From IMG/VR virus record IMGVR_UViG_3300049491_000532, positions 1-20,349 of that record: DNA of 20,349 nt; one strand, written 5' to 3'. Below, one piece after another: positions 10,949 through 17,621 of the stretch (position 1 is the first letter of the stretch; each line of letters begins with the position of its first letter). This DNA is from a virus. A program made the translations under genes and the position numbers. The notes under the pieces were generated by a model, which saw nothing but the letters and a program-made list of their open reading frames with translations, searched no databases and was not told where the DNA came from.

Positions 10949-11325
10949 GACAGCTTTCGCTCGTCGATCCGATCGACCAGTCCCGAAGCGCTGCGCGGGC
11001 GGAGGCGCTGGAAGCCTCGAAGCGCCGCGGCGGCCGACTTGCCGATTGCGCAGGCGACAAGGCCGGCGGTGAATGGGTCGAGGCCGCAGTCGCCTCTCTG
11101 CGCGTGCTCGCTGTTGCTGCTTACCCAGGAATGTTCAGCATCGAGCAGGCCCGCCTCGTGATTCATCAGTCGCTGCAACGCCCGCATGACCTTCGCGCGT
11201 GGGGCCGCGTCACGCAGCTCTCCGTCAGGCGCGGGTTCATCGCCCGCGTCAAGGGCAAGACGCTCCCGGCAGCGAGCAGCCATGGCAGCGAGAAGCCATG
11301 CTTCACGAAGGGGCCGAACGCATGA
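10945..11325 (+). CDS. Putative winged-helix protein before the replication gene
   Basis: This 126-residue rightward gene starts in an ATGA overlap. Residues 1-55 are polar and basic. Residues 58-105 (AYPGMFSIEQARLVIHQSL, then DLRAWGRVTQLSVRRGFIARVKG) resemble a small winged helix seen in phage replication-module proteins. The C-terminus is basic and low in complexity. DNA binding is likely. Its role may be in origin function or regulation, since it directly precedes the O-like gene, whose start overlaps its stop. Confidence 0.7.
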   Translation: MRQLSLVDPIDQSRSAARAEALEASKRRGGRLADCAGDKAGGEWVEAAVASLRVLAVAAYPGMFSIEQARLVIHQSLQRPHDLRAWGRVTQLSVRRGFIARVKGKTLPAASSHGSEKPCFTKGPNA

Positions 11326-12104
11326 GCACAGCCATCATGGGCCTGTGCTGGCCCATGCAGATGCCGCCGACGCCAAAGGCGGTTTTGATCTCACTCGCCG
11401 ATCAGGCGAACGACCACGGGTCGTGCTGGCCGTCGATGAGCGGCATTGCCGAGCGCACATGCTTTGGCAGAACAGCCGTGATCGAGGCAATCAAGTGGCT
11501 CGAAGAAGCCGGCCTTCTTTCGATCGAGAAGAACGGCGGCAGGACGAACCGCTATCAACTCGACCTCAACCGGTTGCGCCAGCGCGAGATTGAACCAGTA
11601 CGCCAAGCGTACCAGTCCGGCAAACGGACCAGTCCGACAAACGGACATACCAGTCCGTCAGGCGGACTACCACCAGTCCGGGAGGCGGACCAACCAGTCC
11701 GGGAGGCGGACCCGAACCGTCAAGAACCGTCAATAGAACCAAAGAGAAAGAAGAAGCCTTCCGTTTCCGTGACGGTTCTGGTCGAAGCCGGATTCGACGA
11801 GGCCACCGCGGCTGAGTTCATCTCCCACAAGGTCGGCGTGAAAGCGCCACTCACAGAGCGGGCATGGAAGGACCACCTTGCCGAGTCGCGCAAGGCTGGA
11901 TGGTCGCCAGTAGCAGCGGCCGAAAAGGTCATGGCGCGGAACTGGAAAGGGTTCGATGCGAAGTACGTTTCTGGCGATCGCGGCGGAGGGTCGCAGAGCC
12001 GCAAGGAAACCCAACTCGAAACCGCAGCCCTCATGACCGGCGCAACGCGCCAACACCAGACCGGAGAGGTGATCGATGTCACACCCAGAATCCTCGCTTC
12101 CTGA
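11322..12104 (+). CDS. O-like replication initiator
   Basis: This 260-residue rightward gene starts in an ATGA overlap. Residues 10-85 are a winged helix of the phage replication-initiator type (PTPKAVLISLADQANDHGSCWPSMSGIAERTCFGRTAVIEAIKWLEEAGLL in pattern). Residues 90-145 are a low-complexity linker (PVREADQ repeats), and its DNA is an array of inverted repeats. Residues 148-220 form a folded C-terminal domain (VTVLVEAGFDEATAAEFISHKV, then KAGWSPVAAAEKVMARNWKGF), common in phage O-type proteins. As in lambda, the protein probably binds the iterons within its own gene and recruits the loader encoded next. Confidence 0.87.
   Translation: MSTAIMGLCWPMQMPPTPKAVLISLADQANDHGSCWPSMSGIAERTCFGRTAVIEAIKWLEEAGLLSIEKNGGRTNRYQLDLNRLRQREIEPVRQAYQSGKRTSPTNGHTSPSGGLPPVREADQPVREADPNRQEPSIEPKRKKKPSVSVTVLVEAGFDEATAAEFISHKVGVKAPLTERAWKDHLAESRKAGWSPVAAAEKVMARNWKGFDAKYVSGDRGGGSQSRKETQLETAALMTGATRQHQTGEVIDVTPRILAS
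11598..11765 (+). other. Predicted phage replication origin: six iterons plus a purine/AT-rich tract
   Basis: Five copies of the inverted repeat GTCCG-N5-CGGAC start at 11615, 11632, 11653, 11676 and 11697, each preceded by CCA. A diverged copy, GTACG-N5-CGTAC, starts at 11598. Steps are 17, 17, 21, 23 and 21 bases, close to two helical turns. A purine- and AT-rich stretch follows at about 11713-11765 (cgaaccgtcaagaaccgtca, then aagagaaagaagaag). Iterons plus an adjacent easily melted tract inside an initiator gene is the lambda origin plan. Confidence 0.83.
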
Positions 12105-12564
12105 CCGCTGGATCGAGCGCATCTGGTCCGTTATGCGGGCCAACTACGGCGCGAGTTTCGATCGGCAGTGGGAGTGCCCTGCCGGCACTGATCCGGTCGC
12201 GCACGTTGCAGAGATGCGGCTTCACTGGGGTCGCGAATTGCGCTACTACCAGCAGAGCCCGCACGCGATCGCCTACGCGCTAGAGCACCTGCCGGAGTTC
12301 CCGCCGAACCTGCCGCAGTTCAAGGCACTTTGCGTGCGCAGGCCTGACCACCCGGAGGTGAAGCAACTTCCGCCGCCGCCTGCCGACCCTGCGCAACTCG
12401 AGCGAGTTCGCGTGATCGCGAAGGGAATCAGAATACGGCACGATCGCGAATGGGCTCATCGACTGGCCGAGCGCGCAAAGGCCGGCTTCCGCCTCACGAT
12501 CACCCAGCGCGACATGCTGCGCGAGGTCATGCGCGACGCCGAGTCAGAGGCGGAAGAGGCCTGA
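12076..12564 (+). CDS. P-like replication protein (helicase loader)
   Basis: This 162-residue rightward gene overlaps the end of the O-like gene by 29 bases, with GGAGAGG upstream of its ATG. RWIERIWSVMRANYGASFDRQW, WGRELRYYQQSPHAIAYALEHLP and FPPNLPQFKALC have the order and spacing of lambda P-type proteins, in which this region binds the O protein and host DnaB. A proline-rich linker (PPPPADPAQ) and a basic helical tail follow. Loading of the host helicase at the iteron origin is the expected function. No Walker ATPase motif is present, so it is not DnaC-type. Confidence 0.78.
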   Translation: MSHPESSLPDRWIERIWSVMRANYGASFDRQWECPAGTDPVAHVAEMRLHWGRELRYYQQSPHAIAYALEHLPEFPPNLPQFKALCVRRPDHPEVKQLPPPPADPAQLERVRVIAKGIRIRHDREWAHRLAERAKAGFRLTITQRDMLREVMRDAESEAEEA

Positions 12565-12567
12565 GCG

Positions 12568-12810
12568 ATGGCCGTCCCCTACCAAACCCCTCACATCCGC
12601 TGCCGCTGCGGCGGGCGGGGCATGCTGCCGCGCAACGGCGGCTTCCAGTTCACGGACAAACACCTCGAACTTGGCGTGGTCCAGCGGTACCGCATTTGCG
12701 AGGCCTGCAAGAAAAAGATGCACACCACGGAGATCGAGAGCGGCGAGCTTGCCGACCTTCGGCGCAGGGCGTTCATGTTTGAAAGAACTGTCGGGAGTGC
12801 CGCCAAATGA
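12568..12810 (+). CDS. Zinc-ribbon protein, NrdR-zinc-finger-like
   Basis: This 80-residue rightward gene begins MAVPYQTPHIRCRCGGRG and later has YRICEACKKKMHTTE. Two Cys pairs about 30 residues apart, followed by a HTTE-like end, resemble the N-terminal zinc ribbon of NrdR-type regulators. A small nucleic-acid-binding role is inferred. It lies three bases after the P-like gene and overlaps the next gene (ATGA). Confidence 0.75.
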   Translation: MAVPYQTPHIRCRCGGRGMLPRNGGFQFTDKHLELGVVQRYRICEACKKKMHTTEIESGELADLRRRAFMFERTVGSAAK

Positions 12811-13157
12811 ACTTCGGTCTTCCGCGCTGCAAAACTGGCGATATCGCGATGTTCGAGCGCGACACCGAAGGGTACGTCGGCGGCCGCCTCTACACGGTCC
12901 AGAAGGGCACGTTCTGCTACGTGGTCGGGATGGACTGGAAGTCATCGGCCAAGCTGATGTCATGGTTCTGGCACATCGCGCATTTCAAAGTTTCGTCGCC
13001 CTTCGGAGGCTATATCGGAACCGTCACTGGCGCGGCCGACGCAGTGCTGCGTCCGATCAGGCCCGGCGATGAGGATGAGGTTTTGCGCGTCGCCGGCAAG
13101 CCCGCGCAGCGGGACGATACGCTCAGGCCGAAGAAACAGGTGGAGCATTCAAGGTGA
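12807..13157 (+). CDS. Conserved phage hypothetical protein
   Basis: This 116-residue rightward gene starts in an ATGA overlap. GDIAMFERDTEGYVGGRLYTVQKG at the start looks like a small beta-barrel. The later LRPIRPGDEDEVLRVAGKP motif is one I recall from many phage hypotheticals in nin-type regions. The C-terminus is basic. No enzymatic motif is visible and the role is unknown. Confidence 0.78.
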   Translation: MNFGLPRCKTGDIAMFERDTEGYVGGRLYTVQKGTFCYVVGMDWKSSAKLMSWFWHIAHFKVSSPFGGYIGTVTGAADAVLRPIRPGDEDEVLRVAGKPAQRDDTLRPKKQVEHSR

Positions 13158-13387
13158 AATTCATCTCGTTGTCGCCACGCGAGCCGCGCTGCCGGCCCGA
13201 GCCACCGAACCAAATCCTGCACAACGACTGCGGGATGCAGGCCAAGTGCGCGAGGCGTCTGGCTGCCAACACGATCGGCGCTCTCGAGTTCGACTACTCG
13301 CGCAAGGCGCAGTCGATGATGGGCATGTTACTGTGCCATCAGTACATCGACGCATCGTCCGTCGCTCAAGTGGTGAAGCACACATGA
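13154..13387 (+). CDS. Hypothetical protein of the nin region
   Basis: This 77-residue rightward gene starts with GTG at 13154, overlapping the previous stop (GTGA). It contains cysteines in NDCGMQAKCARR, then a helical end with two methionine-rich turns. No motif is recognised. Its overlap with both neighbours, including the NinB start (ATGA), makes it a convincing gene. Confidence 0.7.
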   Translation: MKFISLSPREPRCRPEPPNQILHNDCGMQAKCARRLAANTIGALEFDYSRKAQSMMGMLLCHQYIDASSVAQVVKHT

Positions 13388-13824
13388 GCGAGCGCAAGAC
13401 CGTATACCTCGTCGGGCCGCGCCAAGTCGAAACGGCGAAGGGCTACGTCGCAGACCCGGCGCACGTCGGCTGGCGCATGGAGTTGACGCCTCCGGCAAAG
13501 AAGCGCATCCAAGAGGAAAAGTACCACGCGATGTGTGGAGACATCGCGGCGCAGTGCGAGTTCATGGGCCGGAAATGGGACACCGAAGACTGGAAACGGT
13601 TGCTTGTCGACGCGTTCGCTTCGGCCATGCGCGAGGCAGGGACGCCACTGCACCACGACGGCCGGGTGATCCCGAGCCTTGACGGCCAGCGCGTCGTGCA
13701 ACTCGGCATCCAGACGCGGAAGTTCTACGTCGCCGAGGCGTCTCAGTTCATCGAGTACCTCTTTGCCTGGGGCGCCGAGAACGGCGTCGAGTGGACAGAA
13801 CCTGCCGCGATGGAAACCATATGA
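13384..13824 (+). CDS. ninB: NinB-family recombination protein
   Basis: This 146-residue rightward gene matches lambda NinB (Orf) in length and pattern: a strand-rich start (TVYLVGPRQVETAKGYV), EMELTP-type segment WRMELTPPAKKRIQEEKYHAMCGDIA, WDTEDWKRLLVDAFASAM, and the end YVAEASQFIEYLFAWGAENGVEW. In lambda, Orf binds single-stranded DNA and helps recombination proteins load, complementing host RecFOR. It presumably supports the ERF/YqaJ pathway encoded in the left arm. Confidence 0.9.
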   Translation: MSERKTVYLVGPRQVETAKGYVADPAHVGWRMELTPPAKKRIQEEKYHAMCGDIAAQCEFMGRKWDTEDWKRLLVDAFASAMREAGTPLHHDGRVIPSLDGQRVVQLGIQTRKFYVAEASQFIEYLFAWGAENGVEWTEPAAMETI

Positions 13825-14009
13825 GCAATTGGGCCGACGACATCATGACTCTGGTCGAGGACTGCGAGAAGCGCAGCGATCGCCTCAGCGACTGGGAATG
13901 CCAATTCATTGACTCGCTGCGCCGCCAACTCGAGGAAGGCCGCCGGCCGAGCCCCAAGCAGGTCGACGCGCTCAATGACATTTGGGATAAGGCAACGGCC
14001 GGCGGTTGA
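13821..14009 (+). CDS. Small conserved nin-region protein
   Basis: This 62-residue rightward gene starts in an ATGA overlap with NinB. WADDIMTLVEDCEKRSDRLSDWECQFIDSLRRQLEEGRRPSPKQVDALNDIWDK reads as three helices. The pattern, with its W-E-FI-S and PKQ..L..IW elements, is one I recall from small phage proteins next to ninB. Function unknown. Confidence 0.75.
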   Translation: MSNWADDIMTLVEDCEKRSDRLSDWECQFIDSLRRQLEEGRRPSPKQVDALNDIWDKATAGG

Positions 14010-14011
14010 CC

Positions 14012-14200
14012 ATGAAACCCAGGAACTTCATTAAGTCCGCATTTGACGCGCTAGCGGTCGTAGTGCTCGTGGCGATCGCTCTGTTTGGAAGAGTCGCCGT
14101 GCTCGTGTTATACGGAGCGATCGTTGCATTCTTTGGCGCGCTTGTCAGCGTATTCTTTTGCGCTGTCGTGGGGGCATTCATGGCGCTCGCTGGCATCTGA
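14012..14200 (+). CDS. Small hydrophobic membrane protein
   Basis: This 62-residue rightward gene starts two bases after the previous stop. After MKPRNFIKSAFD it is almost wholly hydrophobic (ALAVVVLVAIALFGRVAVL, then GAIVAFFGALVSVFFCAVVGAFMALAGI), giving two membrane helices. It could be a small inner-membrane protein; a holin is possible by shape, but the place in the nin region argues against it. Confidence 0.72.
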   Translation: MKPRNFIKSAFDALAVVVLVAIALFGRVAVLVLYGAIVAFFGALVSVFFCAVVGAFMALAGI

Positions 14201-14201
14201 A

Positions 14202-14636
14202 ATGCTGCGCCGCTCACCCATCCAGCGCAAGCGGCCAGAGCCGCTGAAGGCGCGCGATCGATCCGACGAGTTCGCCTCGTTCGTGGTCGATCGCCAGCGC
14301 GCCGTGCTTGCGCAGGGCCTGGGTGAGCGTGCGCCGGTCGTGGTCGAGAAGGACGTGCCGCACTACAGCGAGGCGTGGCGCCGTGCGGTGGCTGGCCTGC
14401 CGAACTGCGTCAGGTGCATGCAGCCCGGTGGCGTGCAGGCGGCTCACCGAAATCAGGGCAAGTCCATGGGCAAGAAAACGGACGATTGTTTGACGGCGGC
14501 CCTATGCCAGGAGTGCCATGCCGAGATCGACCATGGCAAAGACATGACTCGAGAAGAGCGCCGCGCAGCGCTCGACGGCGCAATCATGCGCACGCTGGTG
14601 CTGCTGTTTCGCGCTGGCAAGTTGAGGGTCGCATGA
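14202..14636 (+). CDS. YbcO-type (DUF1364) putative nuclease
   Basis: This 144-residue rightward gene starts at the ATG at 14202. Residues 1-45 are basic and charged. The core carries CVRC (69-72), a conserved histidine in AAHRNQGKSMG (H82), KTDD (92-95) and ALCQECHAEIDHG (C102, C105, H106), then a helical end with MRTLVLLF. This Cys/His pattern fits the YbcO family of metal-dependent phage nucleases found in place of other nin-region endonucleases. It may process recombination or packaging intermediates. Five bases after its stop the attC-remnant patch starts. Confidence 0.82.
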   Translation: MLRRSPIQRKRPEPLKARDRSDEFASFVVDRQRAVLAQGLGERAPVVVEKDVPHYSEAWRRAVAGLPNCVRCMQPGGVQAAHRNQGKSMGKKTDDCLTAALCQECHAEIDHGKDMTREERRAALDGAIMRTLVLLFRAGKLRVA

Positions 14637-14640
14637 AAAC

Positions 14641-14672
14641 GCCTAACGTTCGAGTTGAGGCCGCCGTTGGTC
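14641..14672 (-). repeat. Decayed attC remnant
   Basis: GCCTAAC (14641-14647), the spacer GTTCGAG and arm TTGAGGCC match one end of an attC read on the minus strand. GTTGGTC (14666-14672) looks like a degenerate opposite core. The central stem is missing, so the site is probably inactive. It follows the stop of gene 14202-14636 by five bases. Confidence 0.5.
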
Positions 14673-14678
14673 CGGCCG

Positions 14679-14795
14679 GTGCCGGAGCTAGAAGACGCTG
14701 CCGCGCTACTAGCAAAGCGCATGGCGAAAGCGGCGCCAGGGCGCGTGGGCGAGCCGACGCACATGGTGGTGCGCGGCATGCTTCATGATGCCTAA
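14679..14795 (+). pseudogene. Truncated relative of gene 653-883
   Basis: The 38-codon frame from the GTG at 14679 reads VPELEDAAALLAKRMAKAAP and continues to a TAA that lies in an attC core (GCCTAAC, 14790-14796). It shares with gene 653-883 (opposite strand) the identical blocks GGCCGGTGCCGGAGCTA and CGCATGGCGAAAGCGGC. It lacks the C-terminal third and a clear ribosome site, so it is probably a remnant. As in the left arm, homology begins right next to an attC core. Confidence 0.6.
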
Positions 14796-14796
14796 C
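14790..14796 (-). repeat. Isolated attC core
   Basis: GCCTAAC followed by GTTGGAATTCC resembles one end of attC H (GTCTAACGTTTGAATTCACC). It supplies the stop of the frame 14679-14795. No opposite arm is found, so only half a site remains. Confidence 0.4.
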
Positions 14797-14837
14797 GTTG
14801 GAATTCCATGAACGACGCCGCAACCGAGAGGATGAAG

Positions 14838-15059
14838 ATGGCAAAGGAATACACGGTTCAGCAACGCGCCGCGATTGCGAAGAAGGCCATGCCAAAGCCG
14901 ACGCTTGGCGCAAAGCAAAAGCGGCAGGTGGAAGAACTGCTCTACACGCTCAGCGAGGCAGGAGAACTGCCGCGCCTGGAAGTTGAGGATGCCGCGTTTC
15001 TGTGGGCGGCGGTCGAAATGGTGAAGGCGGGCAGTTTCACGGACGAGATGCGGCTCTGA
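14838..15059 (+). CDS. Small helical hypothetical protein
   Basis: This rightward gene encodes 73 residues from the ATG at 14838, six bases after GAGAGG; the ATG at 14808 lies close to the attC core and has no ribosome site. The product (MAKEYTVQQRAAIAKKAMPK, then QKRQVEELLYTLSEAGELP and VEDAAFLWAAVEMVKAGSFTDEM) is helical, basic at the start and acidic at the end. No family is recognised. It belongs to the right-arm accessory patch. Confidence 0.7.
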   Translation: MAKEYTVQQRAAIAKKAMPKPTLGAKQKRQVEELLYTLSEAGELPRLEVEDAAFLWAAVEMVKAGSFTDEMRL

Positions 15060-15095
15060 CGCCTCGCACAGACCGACCTCTGAGGAGAAACGACG

Positions 15096-15638
15096 ATGAG
15101 CAAGACACCACGAACCACGCTCGCAATCCGAAAGGCGGCAAAAGCCGAGCGACCTGCCGCGTACATGACTGGCTTGTGCAAAGAGTTGGAACTTGAGAAC
15201 CAGGCGCTGCGCGCTGAGGCGGAGCGCCATGGATGGCCCATCACCCTTGAATGGGGAGCGGCGCCGGTCAAGACGCAATGGGGCGCCGGCATGCGAGTCG
15301 CGGAAGTGGCGCTGTCGAAAGACGCTACTGCCAGCATCTATGCGCACGAAGACGATCTGCATTTGGTCAGGCTGGCCCTGTGGCCTAGCCTGGGGCCGAA
15401 CGTTGCGGTTGAGCGGCAAGACCGTACCCTGGCTTGTCCGTCTCGTCTGTCGCCCCTCCGACACGACGATGCCGGCATTGGAAACGCTGAGATTGACGAA
15501 CTGATCGGCGAATGCGTGAGCGGTGGTGTGGAGGCGTTCCTCGTGGGCGAGGACGACTTGCGCCGGTTCGCCCGCTCGGTTCTGGTGCACGGGCAAGGCC
15601 TGCTGCGCGAGAAAGTGCAGCAGGCTCTGGACGTCTAA
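15096..15638 (+). CDS. Hypothetical protein ending in attC H, possibly fused through an older attC
   Basis: This 180-residue rightward gene starts at the ATG at 15096 behind GAGGAG. The first 65 residues are basic and helical (LAIRKAAKAERPAAYMTGLCKELELENQALRAEAE). About residues 100-110 (GPNVAVERQ) the DNA resembles the end of an attC (GCCGAAC, then GTTGCGGTTGAGCGGC), so two pieces may have been fused. The C-terminal part (IDELIGECVSGGVEAFLVGEDDLRRF) is acidic and helical. The stop TAA is in the core GTCTAAC of attC H. No family is recognised. Confidence 0.7.
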   Translation: MSKTPRTTLAIRKAAKAERPAAYMTGLCKELELENQALRAEAERHGWPITLEWGAAPVKTQWGAGMRVAEVALSKDATASIYAHEDDLHLVRLALWPSLGPNVAVERQDRTLACPSRLSPLRHDDAGIGNAEIDELIGECVSGGVEAFLVGEDDLRRFARSVLVHGQGLLREKVQQALDV

Positions 15639-15690
15639 CGTTTGAATTCACCGGCACCCGAAGGGTGTCCGGTGGAATGAAGGGTTGGGC
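15633..15690 (-). repeat. attC site H, complete, opposite orientation
   Basis: Read on the minus strand, the left core GCCCAAC (15690-15684) and right core GTTAGAC (15639-15633) enclose a 58-base site. Inner arms TTCCACCGGACACCC and GGGTGCCGGTGAA pair around TTC, with extra bases on the left arm only, as in sites A-G. Polarity is therefore minus. Its left core complements the isolated core at 16083-16089, marking a cassette of about 445 bases between them. Confidence 0.88.
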
Positions 15691-15715
15691 GTCACCTGCG
15701 GCAAGACGCGCCGTA

Positions 15716-15744
15716 TTGGCATGGGCCGTAGCCGGTGCTGTATT
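15716..15744 (+). promoter_or_regulatory. Candidate promoter inside the right-arm cassette
   Basis: TTGGCA (15716-15721) and TGTATT (15739-15744) are 17 bases apart, 38 bases before the start of gene 15782-16081. This moderate match may let the cassette gene be expressed on its own. Confidence 0.35.
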
Positions 15745-15781
15745 TGAGCCGAGCCGAATGGCTGGGCGGATTGGAGCGAAG

Positions 15782-16081
15782 ATGACATTCCTTGGCTACA
15801 CATTTGCAACGCTGCTGTTATTGGTTCTCGGCGCACTATGGCGCGGGTACGTTTTGTGCCTTCTTTGGGCTTGGTTCATGGTGCCAACCTTCAAGGCGCC
15901 GGAACTTTCGATTCCTGCGGCCATCGGTGTTGCTCTGGTTGTCTCGTACTTGTGCCGCGACGGCAAGCCGTCCGAGAAAGACAAGACGTTCGCGCAACAG
16001 CTCGCTACCGGAGCAGTGACGGTCGCGCTGTCGCCATTGATTGCACTGGGTATCGGGGCTATGGTGCGTGGCTTCATGTGA
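15782..16081 (+). CDS. Membrane protein encoded in the right-arm cassette
   Basis: This 99-residue rightward gene starts at the ATG at 15782 behind GGAG. Hydrophobic segments at about residues 5-32 (LLLLVLGALW, then VLCLLWAWFMV), 43-55 (IGVALVVSYLC) and 72-97 (TGAVTVALSPLIALGIGAMV) suggest three or four membrane helices, with a charged loop (RDGKPSEKDKTF) between. The stop directly precedes the core GCCCAAC at 16083. It fills the cassette bounded by attC H and runs opposite to that attC's polarity. Holin-like or exclusion roles are possible, but nothing is diagnostic. Confidence 0.72.
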   Translation: MTFLGYTFATLLLLVLGALWRGYVLCLLWAWFMVPTFKAPELSIPAAIGVALVVSYLCRDGKPSEKDKTFAQQLATGAVTVALSPLIALGIGAMVRGFM

Positions 16082-16082
16082 C

Positions 16083-16089
16083 GCCCAAC
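16083..16089 (-). repeat. attC core at the end of cassette H
   Basis: GCCCAAC is the exact complement of the core GTTGGGC at the other end of the cassette (15684-15690). It lies one base after the stop of gene 15782-16081. The rest of the attC it came from is not recognisable, so it could be a remnant or a simpler attachment site used for insertion. Confidence 0.55.
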
Positions 16090-16121
16090 GTGATTTAGAC
16101 AACTTCCGAAGACTTTCGAGC

Positions 16122-16607
16122 ATGCAACCGAGCAAAGCAAAACACCGCATCAAGCGCGACCGCCTCACGCCCAGGTCGCGCAGCTTGCCGGGCCGCGTCT
16201 TCCGCGTCCACCCGGACCCGTCTCTGCCGTTCGTCGTCGAGGTGCGTGTCGCGCGGACTCGACGCCACATGCGCGAGGAAATGCGCCGCGTCGACAACGC
16301 CACCGGAGACGACTTGGACCCGCGCTGCATGGGGCAGGTGCGCCGCTGGATGTCGAAGATCACCGGCTGCCTGTGCTACCGGCCGAGAGGCATCGTCGCG
16401 CGCATGTACCTCAACGTCAGGGACTTGCGCGACAAGCCCAGCGAGATCGTCAGCCACGAGTGCGCGCACGCCGGCATGACATGGGCGCGGCTGCGCGGCG
16501 CGAATCTCTCGAGGATGGACGGAGAGGAAGTGCTCTGCTACGCGGTCGGGCACCTCGTTCGGCAAGTGAACAGCGCGTGCTTCGCGCATGGGGTCTGGAA
16601 ACCATGA
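16122..16607 (+). CDS. Putative HExxH metalloprotein of phage type
   Basis: This 161-residue rightward gene starts at the ATG at 16122. After a basic start and a beta-rich part (VEVRVARTRRHM, then GIVARMYLNVRDL) comes SHECAHAG, with HECAH at 112-116, the zinc and catalytic signature of HExxH metallopeptidases. MDGEEVLCYAVGHLVRQV (132-149) supplies an acidic third ligand. I recall this layout in uncharacterised lambdoid phage proteins near the late-control region. Peptidase activity is plausible; the substrate is unknown. The stop overlaps the next start (ATGA). Confidence 0.78.
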   Translation: MQPSKAKHRIKRDRLTPRSRSLPGRVFRVHPDPSLPFVVEVRVARTRRHMREEMRRVDNATGDDLDPRCMGQVRRWMSKITGCLCYRPRGIVARMYLNVRDLRDKPSEIVSHECAHAGMTWARLRGANLSRMDGEEVLCYAVGHLVRQVNSACFAHGVWKP

Positions 16608-16873
16608 TCTGCGACGATTGCGAAGACGCACGCCGCGGCAACCCGAGAAGTAACGCCTTCACGGCGTCTTGCTACTCATGCAATGGCAGGGCGTTCGCCA
16701 GCATCGGCGCTCACCTCGAAAGCCAGGCCGCAGGCGCGATGACTGCTGACTATCGCGCCGCGCTCGAAAAAGTCTTCGGCGCCGCATGGGCTGACGGGCA
16801 CCGCCAGGTCAAGGCCTGGGCTAGCCGAATCGATTCCTACACCGCGAGCCGAAAGGCCGCGCCGAAAAAATGA
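16604..16873 (+). CDS. Small cysteine-motif hypothetical protein
   Basis: This 89-residue rightward gene starts in an ATGA overlap. CDDC at residues 3-6 and CYSCNGRAF at about 23-31 form a small zinc ribbon-like N-terminus. The rest is helical (YRAALEKVFGAAWADGHRQVKAWASRID) with a basic end. It stops in an ATGA overlap with the Q-like gene. Nucleic-acid binding is a reasonable guess. Confidence 0.72.
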   Translation: MICDDCEDARRGNPRSNAFTASCYSCNGRAFASIGAHLESQAAGAMTADYRAALEKVFGAAWADGHRQVKAWASRIDSYTASRKAAPKK

Positions 16874-17619
16874 GCCTGCGCACCACGACAGACCTCCCGC
16901 CCGGCATCGCAGAGCGGTACAGCAGCGCGATAGACAGCGGAAATCTACGGCTCGGCGAGCGCCGCGGCGATGTCGACATGATCATTGCTGCCGGACTCGC
17001 GCCGAACGGCCTCGCATCCGCGCTGTTCAGGCTGCTGGTCGAATACGACGCCGTGCGAAGCGAGCACGTCGCCAGCGAAGCCCGCATGCGCTCGCAGGAG
17101 TTGATGGCGAGCCGAGAGACCGGCGAGGACGACCAGACCGGCGAGACGGCCGAAGAGCGATCCGCGAAGATCCTGCTCGACGCCGAGCACGATGCGCTGA
17201 CCGCGCACGCGATGATCCTCGTTCACCTCACCAGCTTGCGCGATGCGAAGGAGCGGTTCGGCGCCTTTGCGATCGAGGAAGCGCGGCGGCGGCGCATGGC
17301 GATGTCCTCACGCGACGTGATGGTGCTCGCCGGGCGGGCCCTCGACGTGGTGATGCGTCCGACCTGCCGGCGCTGCGACGGCCGAGGCTACAACGGCGGC
17401 ACGACGCTTGGCGAGCCGACCTACAAGTGCGGTCCGTGCAAAGGTACGGGGCACAGACGCGACAGCATCGGGCGCGACGACACCGAGCGCCTTTTCGCCG
17501 GCCACCTACTGATGCAGACCGACGCGCTGCTGGCGCAGGCCCAGGGCGACATTGCATTCGCGCTTCGGAAGGTTGATGATGCCAAGGCGATGATTTCTGC
17601 GGCTACCGCCGCGGGCTGA
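16870..17619 (+). CDS. Candidate late antiterminator (Q-like) with DnaJ-type zinc finger
   Basis: This 249-residue rightward gene starts in an ATGA overlap. Residues 10-160 are helical and highly charged. Two CxxCxGxG units, CRRCDGRG (166-173) and CGPCKGTG (187-194), form a DnaJ-type zinc finger, a feature of several phage Q-type antitermination families. A helical end follows. Its position, after the replication and nin genes and before terminase, is where lambdoid phages encode Q, which would switch on late transcription. The assignment rests on zinc finger plus position, so a different DNA-binding role is possible. Confidence 0.65.
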   Translation: MSLRTTTDLPPGIAERYSSAIDSGNLRLGERRGDVDMIIAAGLAPNGLASALFRLLVEYDAVRSEHVASEARMRSQELMASRETGEDDQTGETAEERSAKILLDAEHDALTAHAMILVHLTSLRDAKERFGAFAIEEARRRRMAMSSRDVMVLAGRALDVVMRPTCRRCDGRGYNGGTTLGEPTYKCGPCKGTGHRRDSIGRDDTERLFAGHLLMQTDALLAQAQGDIAFALRKVDDAKAMISAATAAG

Positions 17620-17621
17620 CC

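Noticed and set aside
14012-14200. The small membrane protein as the phage holin
   Set aside because: It lies in the nin region, far before the late genes, with no endolysin or spanin nearby; only its hydrophobicity supports the idea.
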